DNA of 64,000 nt from Luteimonas terrae (GCF_004358165.1 NZ_SMTG01000002.1:1178001-1242000), one strand, 5' to 3'. Positions 28,313 to 36,615 are shown, numbered from the stretch's first letter. Made by a program: numbers and translations. The notes: a model not told the origin generated them from the sequence alone.

Positions 28313-28918
28313 ATGTGTCCCGAGTCCAAGACCACCGCGTTGCCCGATGTGCCCTTCAAGGGTCGCGACCGGATGCTGGCGGCCATCGATGCGGCGATTG
28401 CCGCCGGTGACGACCATGCGGTGACATCCGCGCTGCGTGGCGCGATGTGCGCGCTGATCCGCGATCCCGAAGTCGAACTGCCGGCCTGCGTGCATACGCC
28501 GGTCGAGGGGCATTACGCGCGGCGCGAGCTGTATCGCAGCGCAGAACACGGCTACAGCATCGTCGCGATGACCTGGGGTCCGGGTCAGGGCACGCCGATC
28601 CACGATCACGACGGCTTGTGGTGCGTCGAAGGCATCTGGCGCGGCACGCTGGAGATCGCGCAGTACGAACTGCTCGAATCGGATGACACGCGCTTCCGCT
28701 TCCGCGCGGCCTCGGGCATGCAGGCCGGTGTCGGCAGCGCCGGCAGCCTCATTCCGCCGCACGAGTACCACACGATCCGCAACGCGAGCGCCGACACCAT
28801 CGCCGTCTCGCTGCACGTCTACCAGGCACCCATCGTGCATTGCGCGCGCTTCCGCCTCGAGCGCGATGGCTGGTATCTGCGCCAGGAAGACGCGCTCGCG
28901 GTCGACACCGTCGATTGA
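28313..28918 (+). CDS. Cysteine dioxygenase type I family protein
   Basis: Cupin iron enzyme of 201 aa. The metal site is visible as His97 and His99 in PIHDHDGLWCVEG and His153 in PHEYHTIRN; Cys104 lies just after the first motif. Cysteine dioxygenases oxidise cysteine to cysteine sulfinate; related enzymes use 3-mercaptopropionate, and the sequence alone does not decide the substrate. The start ATG at 28313 lacks a ribosome site and follows a TAGACT box (28301-28306) by 6 nt, 10 bp after the metX stop. The pairing with metX suggests balancing cysteine synthesis and removal. Confidence 0.82.
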   Translation: MCPESKTTALPDVPFKGRDRMLAAIDAAIAAGDDHAVTSALRGAMCALIRDPEVELPACVHTPVEGHYARRELYRSAEHGYSIVAMTWGPGQGTPIHDHDGLWCVEGIWRGTLEIAQYELLESDDTRFRFRAASGMQAGVGSAGSLIPPHEYHTIRNASADTIAVSLHVYQAPIVHCARFRLERDGWYLRQEDALAVDTVD

Positions 28919-29008
28919 GACGCGTCACATAGGGTGAACACGAGGGCGCATCCGGCGCCCGCAGCCGCTACAGTGGGTGCCGCTTTCCGCCGTCCCCCCG
29001 CGAGGCCG

Positions 29009-30856
29009 ATGACCCGACCGCTGCTCGCCACCGCGCTGGTGGCCCTGCTCGCCGCATGCGGCCAGCCCGCTTCCGTGCCCGATGCCGACGGTCATGCTGT
29101 CGACGCACTGGTCGACGCCCAGTTCGACGCCTTCTTCGCCAACGATCCCGAGGCGATGACCGTGCTCGGCATCGACAATCCGGACGCGCGCAGTTCCGCC
29201 GGTCGCCTGACCGACGCCTCGCTGCTGCGCCGCGCCGAACTGCGCGACACGCTGGCGGCCAATCTCGCCGCGCTCGACGACATCGACGATGCGGCGTTCG
29301 CGCCGCAGCAGCAGCGCACGCTGGAGATGGCGCGCTGGTTCTACCGCAGCCAGGCCGATCTGCTCGCCTTCGACTGGGCGCCGGCGTGGATGCCGCTGTC
29401 GACCAATCTGTACGCCGTCGACCAGCTGGCGGGCATCGCGAACACGCTGCCGGGCTTTTTCGAATCGGCGCAGCCGCTGGCCGATGCCGCCGATGCCCGC
29501 AACTACGTCGCGCGCCTGCACGCGGTGGCGACCAAGCTCGACCAGGTGCGCGACAACCTCGATCTGCAGGCGCAGAAGGGCGTCGTGCCGCCCCGGGTCG
29601 CGCTCGAAGGCGCGGCGCTGCAGTTGCGCGATCACGTCCGCGCGGGCGCCGATGCCAGTCCCTTCCTGCAGTCGTTCGCGCGCAGGCTCGACGGCACGCG
29701 GGGCGTGGATGCGGCGTTGCGCGAGGAACTGCTGCGCGAGGCCCGCGACGCGGTCGAAACCGCCACGTTGCCGGCCTACGCACGGCTGCTGGCGCGTGTC
29801 GAAGCCGCCATCGCGACCCAGGATGCGGATCAGGGTGTATGGGCGCTGCCCGACGGCGAGGCCTACTACGCGGCCGCACTGCGCTGGAACACCGGTGTCG
29901 GCATCGACGCCACGCAGCTGCATGCGCTTGGCCATTCGGAGGTCTCGCGCATCCGCGCGGAGATGGCCGCCATCGTGCGCGACCGGCTGCCGCTGTCCGA
30001 GGTCGGTGGCGACGCGACCGTGGCCACTGGCGACGCCGTACCGCAGGCACCGGTAGCGGACGCCGCCGCCGACGAGGCGCTGCGCGCCGCGGTGCAGGCG
30101 CGCCTGGACACGATCGGCGAGCGGCTGCCCGGCTATTTCGCCAGGCTGCCCTCGCAGGCCCTGGAAGTACGCCTGGCCCCTGCGGATGCCGGCGGCACAG
30201 CCGCCGTCTACTACGTGCCGCCCGGTGGCGACGTGCGGCCCGGTGCGCTGGTGATCGACGCGGCGCAGGTCCGCGCCCTGCCCGAAGGTGGTCTGCCGAC
30301 GCTGGTCTATCACAACGGTCTGCCCGGCCATCACGTGCAGGTGGGCCTGGCCCAGGCGCACGTCTCGCTGCCGCGGCTGCGTCGCAGTCTGGCGCCGACG
30401 GCGTTCACCGAGGGCTGGGCGATGTACGCCGAGCGACTGGCGGTGGAGATGGGCGTCTACGACGACGATCCACAGGGCGACCTCGGTCGCCTGCGTGCGG
30501 AACTGGTCCACGCCGCACGGCTGGTGGTCGACACCGGTCTGCACGCCGAGCGCTGGACGCTCGCGCAGGCGCAGGATTACCTGCGCGAGGTCGCCGGCAT
30601 GAGCGAGGCCGAAGCGCGCACCGAGGCGCAACGGCAGCTGGTGCGTCCGGGCCGTGCCTGCGCGCACACCGTCGGCCTGCACACCCTGCTGTCGCTGCGC
30701 GGGCATGCGCGCCAGTCGCTGGGCCGAAAGTTCGACGTACGTGCCTTCCACGGCGTGCTGCTGGAGAACGGCGCGCTGCCGCTGGATGTGGTGTCGGGCG
30801 CGGTCGATGCGTGGATCAATGCATCGAAGACCACCGACGAGAGCGGCGCCGGCTGA
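29009..30856 (+). CDS. DUF885 family lipoprotein with altered zinc motif
   Basis: Lipoprotein of 615 aa (signal MTRPLLATALVALLAACG, Cys17) of the DUF885 family, thought to be zinc peptidases. The C-terminal signatures are present: FTEGWAMYAERLAVEMG, DTGLHAERWTLAQAQDYL and RPGRACAHTVG. The usual HE-x-x-PGHH motif reads His435-Asn436-Gly-Leu-Pro-Gly-His441-His442, so the glutamate expected to act in catalysis is asparagine. The frame is open 25 codons upstream, but the signal peptide and GCGAGG ribosome site place the start at 29009. A TACAGT box near 28969 may be its -10. Confidence 0.85.
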   Translation: MTRPLLATALVALLAACGQPASVPDADGHAVDALVDAQFDAFFANDPEAMTVLGIDNPDARSSAGRLTDASLLRRAELRDTLAANLAALDDIDDAAFAPQQQRTLEMARWFYRSQADLLAFDWAPAWMPLSTNLYAVDQLAGIANTLPGFFESAQPLADAADARNYVARLHAVATKLDQVRDNLDLQAQKGVVPPRVALEGAALQLRDHVRAGADASPFLQSFARRLDGTRGVDAALREELLREARDAVETATLPAYARLLARVEAAIATQDADQGVWALPDGEAYYAAALRWNTGVGIDATQLHALGHSEVSRIRAEMAAIVRDRLPLSEVGGDATVATGDAVPQAPVADAAADEALRAAVQARLDTIGERLPGYFARLPSQALEVRLAPADAGGTAAVYYVPPGGDVRPGALVIDAAQVRALPEGGLPTLVYHNGLPGHHVQVGLAQAHVSLPRLRRSLAPTAFTEGWAMYAERLAVEMGVYDDDPQGDLGRLRAELVHAARLVVDTGLHAERWTLAQAQDYLREVAGMSEAEARTEAQRQLVRPGRACAHTVGLHTLLSLRGHARQSLGRKFDVRAFHGVLLENGALPLDVVSGAVDAWINASKTTDESGAG

Positions 30857-30871
30857 CGCCGCCGCGCGCGG

Positions 30872-31417
30872 TTACTCGTCGAGCAGCCGCGCCACCTCGA
30901 CCCGCAGCGTGCGTCCACCCTCGATCAGCCAGGCCCGTCCCTCGACGACGATGCCGTCACCGACGTGCGCCTTCTCGACCAGTCCCGGCGGTACCGCGCC
31001 GCCGGATGCCGCGTCGAAACGCACCTGCTCGGGCATCCGCGCGACCGGCTGCGGCACGCCCGGCCGCAAGGCCGGCGGCTGGCCTTCGATGTCGGACACC
31101 ATGTAGCCGTTCGGGCACGGTGCCCGCACGCAGCGGATGTTGCTCAGGTGGACGCGGAACACGCCTTGCGCCAGCGCGACCTGGCCATTGGGTTGCGCGG
31201 GAATGTTCGGATTGCTGCCCGGACGCACAGGCAGTTCGCGCTCGGCCACCGGCTCGGCGTCCACCGGGCGCTGGCCCGGCTGGCTGGCGCAGGCGCCCAC
31301 GGCGATCGGCAGCAGCAGCGCGCACAGGATCCGCAGGCGCCGCGCACGCGCCGCACTGGCCCGATGGCGCGCGAGCAGACGCGCTGCCAGCGACCGCGCA
31401 GTGAAGTCTTCGGTCAT
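30872..31417 (-). CDS. Hypothetical protein with internal membrane/lipobox segment
   Basis: Protein of 181 aa that I do not recognise. I start at the ATG at 31417 because a strong ribosome site (GAGAGGGG) sits just before it; the frame runs on to 31489. Residues 1-28 are basic, then a hydrophobic stretch (ILCALLLPIAVGACAS) ends in a lipobox-like VGAC. The exported part contains the segment IRCVRAPCPNGYMVSDIEG with two Cys and a short beta-rich C-terminus. It is convergent with the DUF885 gene. It could be a lipoprotein with an unusually long N-region or a membrane-anchored periplasmic protein. Confidence 0.65.
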   Translation of the reverse strand: MTEDFTARSLAARLLARHRASAARARRLRILCALLLPIAVGACASQPGQRPVDAEPVAERELPVRPGSNPNIPAQPNGQVALAQGVFRVHLSNIRCVRAPCPNGYMVSDIEGQPPALRPGVPQPVARMPEQVRFDAASGGAVPPGLVEKAHVGDGIVVEGRAWLIEGGRTLRVEVARLLDE

Positions 31418-31523
31418 GTCCCCTCTCCCGGTCTCCCGGCGGTGCGCCGACCAGCGCATGATGCCCGCCCGCATGTTCGAAGAACGCAAAGACGCCGGCG
31501 CTCAGGCCGGCGCGTGCTTCCGC

Positions 31524-31529
31524 TATACT
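31524..31529 (+). promoter_or_regulatory. -10 box of the tRNA-Leu gene
   Basis: TATACT lies 11 nt before the mature tRNA 5' end; a matching -35 is not obvious. Confidence 0.45.
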
Positions 31530-31539
31530 CCCGCTCCGC

Positions 31540-31625
31540 GCCGGAGTGGCGGAATGGTAGACGCAGCGGACTCAAAATCCGCCGCCCTTAAAAGCGTGCG
31601 GGTTCGAGTCCCGCCTCCGGTACCA
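31540..31625 (+). tRNA. tRNA-Leu (anticodon CAA)
   Basis: An 86 nt class II tRNA. The acceptor GCCGGAG pairs with CTCCGGT (one G-U pair), the D arm contains GGTAGACGC, the anticodon arm is GCGGA-CTCAAAA-TCCGC with CAA at positions 34-36, a long variable arm follows (GCCCTTAAAAGCGTGC), and the T arm is CGGGTTCGAGTCCCG. The 3' CCA is encoded. It decodes UUG. Confidence 0.95.
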
Positions 31626-31629
31626 GTCG

Positions 31630-31653
31630 ACGGCCCGCGCATGCGGGCCGTTT
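31630..31653 (+). terminator. Terminator after tRNA-Leu
   Basis: A perfect 9 bp stem ACGGCCCGC/GCGGGCCGT with a 4 nt loop, followed by TTT, starts 5 nt after the tRNA. Confidence 0.75.
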
Positions 31654-31690
31654 GCGTCTGCGGACACGACAGCTCGATTAGCATGCCGGC

Positions 31691-32491
31691 ATGTGTCTGA
31701 TCGCCATCGCCTGGAAAACCCGGCCCGAGCTGCCGCTGGCGTTGATCGCCAATCGCGACGAATTCCATGCACGCCCCACCGCGCCCGCGGGCTTCGATCC
31801 CGACGCGTCCGACGTGTACGGCGGCCGCGATCTCGTGCAGGGCGGAAGTTGGCTGCAGGCCTCGACCCGGCGTCGGCTCGCGGCGGTCACTAACGTGCGC
31901 GACGGCGCCGCGCCGGAAGCGGCCGCCCGCTCGCGCGGCTGGCTGGTCCGGGATTTCGTGCGCGGCGACCTGTCCGCCGAGCGTTTCGCGCGCGGACTGC
32001 GGGACACCGCGCACACCTACGGCCGTTTCAACCTGCTGGTCTGGGATGGCGACGCCCTGTGGTTCGCGGGCAATCATCCCGCGTTCGCCGCCGCGCCCGT
32101 CGCGCCGGGCGTGCACGCGATGTCCAACGGCGCCTTCGACGCGCCCTGGCCCAAGAGCACCGGGGCGACACGCACGCTGCAGAGCTGGCTCGACGCGACG
32201 GCGACGCATTCGACCGCTGCCATCACCGACGCCGCGACCCTCGCGCCGTTGTTCGCCGGCCTGCGCGACACGCGTGTCGCGCCCGATGACACATTGCCCG
32301 ACACCGGCGTCGGTCTCGCGCTCGAACGGCGTCTGTCACCGGCCTTCATCGAAGATCCGCGCTACGGCACCCGCTGCAGCAGCGTGGTGCTCGCGGGTAT
32401 GAAAGACGTGTGGTTCAACGAGCGTCGCTTCGATGCGGAAGGCCGGCCGACCGGTACCTCGCGGCAGCAGCTGATCGCGGCTCAAGGCTGA
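31691..32491 (+). CDS. TANGO2/NRDE family protein
   Basis: Protein of 266 aa with the family N-terminus MCLIAIAW and the NRDE motif in LIANRDEFHARPT, then GGRDLVQGGSWLQ, TNVRDG, SRGWLVRDF and CSSVVLAG, which are the usual TANGO2 blocks. The conserved Cys2 after Met suggests an N-terminal-nucleophile-type fold, but activity is undefined; animal and bacterial homologues have been linked to heme or lipid handling. There is no ribosome site; a TAGCAT box (31679-31684) ends 6 nt before the ATG, so the mRNA may be leaderless. Confidence 0.85.
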   Translation: MCLIAIAWKTRPELPLALIANRDEFHARPTAPAGFDPDASDVYGGRDLVQGGSWLQASTRRRLAAVTNVRDGAAPEAAARSRGWLVRDFVRGDLSAERFARGLRDTAHTYGRFNLLVWDGDALWFAGNHPAFAAAPVAPGVHAMSNGAFDAPWPKSTGATRTLQSWLDATATHSTAAITDAATLAPLFAGLRDTRVAPDDTLPDTGVGLALERRLSPAFIEDPRYGTRCSSVVLAGMKDVWFNERRFDAEGRPTGTSRQQLIAAQG

Positions 32492-32714
32492 AACCTGCGA
32501 ACGCTCTTCGCTCGCAGCCTCACTCTGCTCAAGCGCGAGCCCGATGGCCGCGACGCATCGACGTCGCGGCTCGACTGGTACGCGTATCGGAGACGACAGA
32601 TCGAAAAGACACGCGCGCAGGTCCGGGCGTGCAGGATTGCATCAGCGTGGCGGGCGGAGCATCGACCCGGCGCAATGCGGGCCGCGCAGCACTGGCCCGT
32701 CCGGCGAAGCGATG

Positions 32715-33200
32715 TCAGTTCGACGAGGCCTCGCAGCGCACCGGCGCATCGTTTTCCAGCGCCTGCTCCCAGCCGTTGGGGCTGCGCGTGGCGACGGTTT
32801 TGTTGATGCAACTCTCGCTCTCGCCGGCCTGGCGCGCGGTGATCGGACCCGACAGGCGCCGCACACCCGGGTCGGCCCCCGGCATCGCGGCCAAGGGTGC
32901 GCCGGCGCTGTCGGGCTCGGCGACGCTGGCCGCGTCGAGCTGCGGCGCGGCGACGGGTGGCGCGACCGGTTCGGGCACCACGGCGGCCGGCGCCGGAACC
33001 GGCAGCGGTTCGACCGGTACGGCGACTTCGGTGGAGACGGCCGGCGAAGTGACCTGTTCGACCACGGGGATGGTCGTGTCCTCGAAGCGGTCGCGCAGCG
33101 CGTGGCCGATCGCATCGGACACCAGATTGCCCACCATGACTGCAAGCGCGATTGGCAGGAAGAACGCCCACGGGGACACGGAATCGCGGTCGTAGCGCAT
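32715..33200 (-). CDS. Hypothetical single-pass membrane protein, Pro/Val-rich
   Basis: Protein of 161 aa, not recognised. I start at the ATG at 33200 (MRYDRDSVSPWAFFLPIALA) because GAGGAG precedes it. Residues 11-27 form one membrane helix; after a charged amphipathic stretch (SDAIGHALRDRFEDTT) comes a Pro/Val/Ala-rich linker and a short C-terminal domain with two Cys (ESCINKTV and PVRCEASSN) that could be disulfide-bonded in the periplasm. The 223 bp downstream hold only a hairpin at 32548-32569 (8 bp stem) without a T tract. Confidence 0.6.
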   Translation of the reverse strand: MRYDRDSVSPWAFFLPIALAVMVGNLVSDAIGHALRDRFEDTTIPVVEQVTSPAVSTEVAVPVEPLPVPAPAAVVPEPVAPPVAAPQLDAASVAEPDSAGAPLAAMPGADPGVRRLSGPITARQAGESESCINKTVATRSPNGWEQALENDAPVRCEASSN

Positions 33201-33257
33201 CGAAGGCTCCTCGGCACTGCACGGGCGCACCGGCGACATCGCGTCGCCGGACATGCG

Positions 33258-33298
33258 AAAGGCCCAGTCTGCCGGATTTCTCCGGCCGGCCGGGCCTT
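33258..33298 (-). terminator. Candidate terminator of the phaE-phaC operon
   Basis: Nested stems AAGGCCC/GGGCCTT (outer) and GCCGG/CCGGC (inner) lie 75 bp beyond the last minus-strand gene. The trailing T run is short, so this is uncertain. Confidence 0.4.
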
Positions 33299-33373
33299 CC
33301 AGTGTCGAAGCGATTCCGGCGGCATTGCGCCATCCGGTTGTTCTTCGACGTGTGCAACCTAACGCGGCAGCCG

Positions 33374-33850
33374 TTATCGACCCGTCAAACCGGCCGACCG
33401 TTCGTCGGCACGTGCCCACGGCCACCAGCCACGTCCGCTCAGAGCGTAACGATCGGCGGCGCGCTCGAAACGGTTGCGCACACTGATGCCGCCGCACAGC
33501 AGATACAGCGGCAGGAACAGCGGCCCCAGCACCATGTATTGATAGACATGCGCGCGCTCGTGGTCGCCTAGGCGGATCGGCGCGTCCTCGCATAGCCCGG
33601 CGCGATGCGCGTAGGTCGTGCAGGCCACATCCAACGACTCACCGGTGTGCAGGATCACGTTGCCGAAAGTGATTGCCCCGCCCGGTCCCCAGGGCCAGCG
33701 GTCGAACACCAGCGCCAGGTCGCGCGCGCGCCACCCGCACTGCGCGCCCCACGCCATGCCGGCGAGTCCGCCGACCAGCCCGATCAGGGTATTGGGAAGC
33801 GTCCACGCCGCGCCGAGCGCCAGTGCGCACGCACGCGCGGCGCGATTCAT
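33374..33850 (-). CDS. Small membrane protein with HExxH motif
   Basis: Protein of 158 aa, family not recognised. The N-terminal part has one or two membrane helices (LGAAWTLPNTLIGLVGGLAGMA), the middle has GGAITFGNVILH, and then GDHERAHVYQYMVLGPLFLPLYLL, in which His97-Glu98-x-x-His101 forms a zinc-peptidase-like motif directly before a membrane helix. The C-terminus has N-RFERAADRYA. The HERAHVYQY layout suggests a minimal gluzincin-like site, but activity is inference. The ATG overlaps the stop of the PspC gene (ATGA), so it is translated with the phaE-phaC-pspC operon. Confidence 0.65.
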   Translation of the reverse strand: MNRAARACALALGAAWTLPNTLIGLVGGLAGMAWGAQCGWRARDLALVFDRWPWGPGGAITFGNVILHTGESLDVACTTYAHRAGLCEDAPIRLGDHERAHVYQYMVLGPLFLPLYLLCGGISVRNRFERAADRYALSGRGWWPWARADERSAGLTGR

Positions 33851-34044
33851 CCCTCGCCTTCGGGCATCAGCAGCCACAGCAGCAGGTAGACGAAGATGCC
33901 GGGGAACGCCGCCGAGACCACCGACACGACGACGAACAGGGCGCGCACCACGGTCGGATTCCAGTCGAAGCGTCGCGCGATGCCACCGACGACGCCGGCG
34001 AGCACGCGGTCTTCGCGGGTCCTGCTGAGCGTCGGCGTCGTCAT
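33847..34044 (-). CDS. PspC domain protein
   Basis: Small protein of 65 aa that is almost only a PspC domain: LSRTREDRVLAGVVGGIA, then a membrane helix (VRALFVVVSVVSAAFPGIFVYLLLWLLMP). PspC-type proteins sense or respond to membrane stress; this short one lacks the C-terminal regulatory part of E. coli PspC. It starts one base after the phaC stop and overlaps the next gene, so it is the third gene of the PHA synthase operon. Confidence 0.8.
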   Translation of the reverse strand: MTTPTLSRTREDRVLAGVVGGIARRFDWNPTVVRALFVVVSVVSAAFPGIFVYLLLWLLMPEGEG

Positions 34045-34045
34045 G

Positions 34046-35113
34046 TCAGGTCCGCTGCGCCAGCCAGTCGTGGATCGCCGAGGGCACCTGCGTCTGCGCA
34101 CGCCCGGACACGTAGATGCCGATGTGGCCGCCGCGGAACGACAGTTCCGAATAGTCCTGCGTGCCGACCAGATCGCGCAGTGCGCGCGAAGCATCCGGCG
34201 GCACCAGATGGTCCTGCTCGGCGAAGATGTTGAGGACCGGCATCTCGACCAGGCCCAGATGCACCTCGCAATCGCCAATGGTGATGCCGCCGTTGACGAA
34301 GCCGTTGCCCTGGTAGAACTGCTTGATGTACTGGCGGAAGGCTTCGCCGGCCTGGTCGGGTGAATCGAAGATCCACTTCTCCATGCGCAGGAAATCCTCC
34401 AGCGCCCTGGTGTCGTCGAGGATGTCGACGACGCCCACATACTTCTGCGCCAGCAACCGCCACGGTTTCAGCGTGAGGTAGCAGGCGTTCATCATGTCGG
34501 CCGGCACGTTGCCGAGCGTGTCGACGAACAGGTCCACGTCGAGATCGCGCGTCCAGTGCGCGAGCATGTTGTCGGCGGTGTGGAAATCCACCGGCGTGAC
34601 CATCGTGATCAGGTTCCGCACCCGCTCGGGGTGCAGCGCCGCATAGCTCAGCGCGAAGGTGCCGCCCTGGCAGATGCCGAGCAGGTTGATCGCATCGAGC
34701 CCGGCGCTGCGCCGCAGGTGATCGACAGCGCCCCCGAGGAAACGCTCGATGTAGTCCTCGAGCATCAGGAACCGGTCGGAGCGGTCCGGGTAGCCCCAGT
34801 CGAGGATGTAGACGTCTTCGCCGCGCTCGAGCAGCCCTTTGACGATCGACCGGTCGTGCTGCAGGTCGACCATGTAGGGCCGGTTGACCAGCGCATAGGC
34901 GATCAGCAACGGCACGCGCGCGGTCGGGGCCTTGTCGCCGATGAAGCGGTACAGCACGACCTTGCCGTCGCGCCAGACTTCCTGCTTGGTCGTCGCGCCG
35001 TAATCGAAGTCGCCGACGTCGCGTAGCGTGCGCGGCGCGGCACCGAGTTTCTGCTGGAGCCGCGCGGCTTCTTCGGCCAGACGCTCGGGCGTGATGTGCA
35101 GCGGTCCGTTCAT
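34046..35113 (-). CDS. phaC: Class III polyhydroxyalkanoate synthase subunit PhaC
   Basis: Catalytic subunit of 355 aa, typical of class III enzymes (A. vinosum PhaC about 355). The lipase-like box is GICQGG with nucleophile Cys148; the Asp is in AEQDHLVPP and the His in GGHIGIYVSG. It polymerises (R)-3-hydroxyacyl-CoA to PHA on granules in the cytoplasm and needs PhaE, encoded just upstream (2 bp gap). No phaA, phaB or phasin gene is adjacent. Confidence 0.95.
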   Translation of the reverse strand: MNGPLHITPERLAEEAARLQQKLGAAPRTLRDVGDFDYGATTKQEVWRDGKVVLYRFIGDKAPTARVPLLIAYALVNRPYMVDLQHDRSIVKGLLERGEDVYILDWGYPDRSDRFLMLEDYIERFLGGAVDHLRRSAGLDAINLLGICQGGTFALSYAALHPERVRNLITMVTPVDFHTADNMLAHWTRDLDVDLFVDTLGNVPADMMNACYLTLKPWRLLAQKYVGVVDILDDTRALEDFLRMEKWIFDSPDQAGEAFRQYIKQFYQGNGFVNGGITIGDCEVHLGLVEMPVLNIFAEQDHLVPPDASRALRDLVGTQDYSELSFRGGHIGIYVSGRAQTQVPSAIHDWLAQRT

Positions 35114-35115
35114 GA

Positions 35116-36555
35116 TCAGCGCTTCCCTTTAACGCGTTTGCCGGTCTTGCCCTTCAAGGGTTCGGGCGCGAGCGGCAGCGGCGAGATGAAACCCAGGTTC
35201 GGCAGACTGCCGACGCGGCTCGACGGACGCGCCGCCTTGCGCGATGCGCGCGCAGGCGTGGTGGCGGCAGGGGTGCGTTGCGCGCCCGGACGACGTGGGG
35301 CGTTCGCACTGCGCGCAGACGACTTCGCGGTCGCCTTGGCGCCGCGACGACGTGCGCCGGCTGCGGTGCGGGCGGTCGCAGCCGCATCACCGTCTGCACG
35401 CCTGCTCGACGCCTTCTTCGCGGCCGGCTTCGACGATGTTTTCGCCGCAGCTTTCGACACCTTTTTCGCAGGCTTCTTTGCAGCCAAAGGGCGCGCAGCA
35501 AACTTCTTCGCCGCGGACTTCGTCGGCGCTGCGGGCACCACGTCGACAGCAGGTGTGTCGACACGGACGGGGCCGGCGGGACGACGCGGCGGTGCCTTCG
35601 CAGCAACCGGGGCAGCCACCTCCAGGCCTTCGATGGCATCGAGGCGATCGCGCATGCGACGCAGCGCGCGTTCGAGATCGGCGATCTTGCGATGCGCGCC
35701 ATCGAGTTCGGTGCGCGTCGGCAGATCGAGCACACGACAGGCCTGCTCGACCTCGCGCTGCACCGCCTGGCGCAGCCGCATCTGGCCTGCGACCATCTCG
35801 GCATACGCCTTGCGGAATGCAGGCGACAGCGCGACGTCGGCATAGGCCTCTTCGGCGGCGTCGATCCACAGGTCGAACAGCGCCCGCGGCGTTTCGATTG
35901 GCGTCGCCGGATCGCGCTCGCCGAGCTTGCGTTCGAAGATGCCGAAGGCCGCGGTCGATGCCTGCATCAGCAGCGTCTGGTAGTCCTGCTGGCTGGCCTG
36001 GTATCGGGCGAACGCATGACCGAGCTGCTGCCAGCGCTCCTGGTGCTCGCGCATCAGACCGAACGTTGGCAGCGAGAACGCATCGCGCGCGCCGCCGCTC
36101 TGCGCGCTCGCGGCGTCGAGCCACGGCTGCAGGCGCTGCACCCACGTGTCCCAGCCCTCGATGCCCTCGCCCTGCAGACTGCCGAACATCTGCCCAAGCG
36201 GGTTGGTGCCCATCGCCTCGCGCCATGCGCCGACGATCGCCTCAGGCGTCGCGTCGCGCCCTGCAAAGCCGGCCGCGACACGCTGGATCTGCTCCAGCCA
36301 CGGCGCGGCCATCGTCTGGAAGCGCTGCAATGCGTCTGCGCCGGGGGCCTGCGCGGCCTGCGCCCACCACTGCGATGGATCCGCCCAGGGCATCGCACCG
36401 GCCGACGCGCCGAACGGCGAGGACGATGCCGTCTGGCGCCAGTCCGCGCCCGGCATCGTGCGCTGCAGCGCCTCACGCCATGTATCCCAGAAGCGACGCG
36501 CGAGTCCTTCCAGATCCGCGGCCTGCGCGCCGGGCGCCTGTCCCATGTTGAACAT
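35116..36555 (-). CDS. phaE: PHA synthase subunit PhaE with Lys/Ala-rich C-terminal extension
   Basis: Regulatory subunit of class III PHA synthase, 479 aa, longer than the usual 320-370. Residues 1-320 match PhaE: FWDTWREALQ, NPLGQMFG, FGLMREHQERWQQLGHA, RALFDLWIDAAEEAYADV, and the coiled-coil-like end ELDGAHRKIADLERALRRMRDRLDAIE. From about 320 to 460 there is a Lys/Ala/Pro/Arg-rich tail (AAKKPAKKVSKAAAK, SSRVGSLPNL near the end) resembling histone H1 or the PhaF phasin tail. I start at the ATG at 36555, which has AGGAG before it; the frame is open 10 codons upstream. Confidence 0.9.
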   Translation of the reverse strand: MFNMGQAPGAQAADLEGLARRFWDTWREALQRTMPGADWRQTASSSPFGASAGAMPWADPSQWWAQAAQAPGADALQRFQTMAAPWLEQIQRVAAGFAGRDATPEAIVGAWREAMGTNPLGQMFGSLQGEGIEGWDTWVQRLQPWLDAASAQSGGARDAFSLPTFGLMREHQERWQQLGHAFARYQASQQDYQTLLMQASTAAFGIFERKLGERDPATPIETPRALFDLWIDAAEEAYADVALSPAFRKAYAEMVAGQMRLRQAVQREVEQACRVLDLPTRTELDGAHRKIADLERALRRMRDRLDAIEGLEVAAPVAAKAPPRRPAGPVRVDTPAVDVVPAAPTKSAAKKFAARPLAAKKPAKKVSKAAAKTSSKPAAKKASSRRADGDAAATARTAAGARRRGAKATAKSSARSANAPRRPGAQRTPAATTPARASRKAARPSSRVGSLPNLGFISPLPLAPEPLKGKTGKRVKGKR

Positions 36556-36615
36556 CGTCGACTCCTGCGAACCGCGTTCGATCATAGCAACGCGGGACGA
36601 CCGGACGGCGACAGG

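Noticed and set aside
28934..29008. Upstream 25-codon extension of the DUF885 gene
   Set aside because: It would bury the lipoprotein signal peptide; the ATG at 29009 has a ribosome site directly before it.
32492..32714. Possible small gene between the NRDE gene and the minus-strand membrane protein
   Set aside because: No frame with a ribosome site and normal codon bias was found; only an 8 bp hairpin at 32548-32569.
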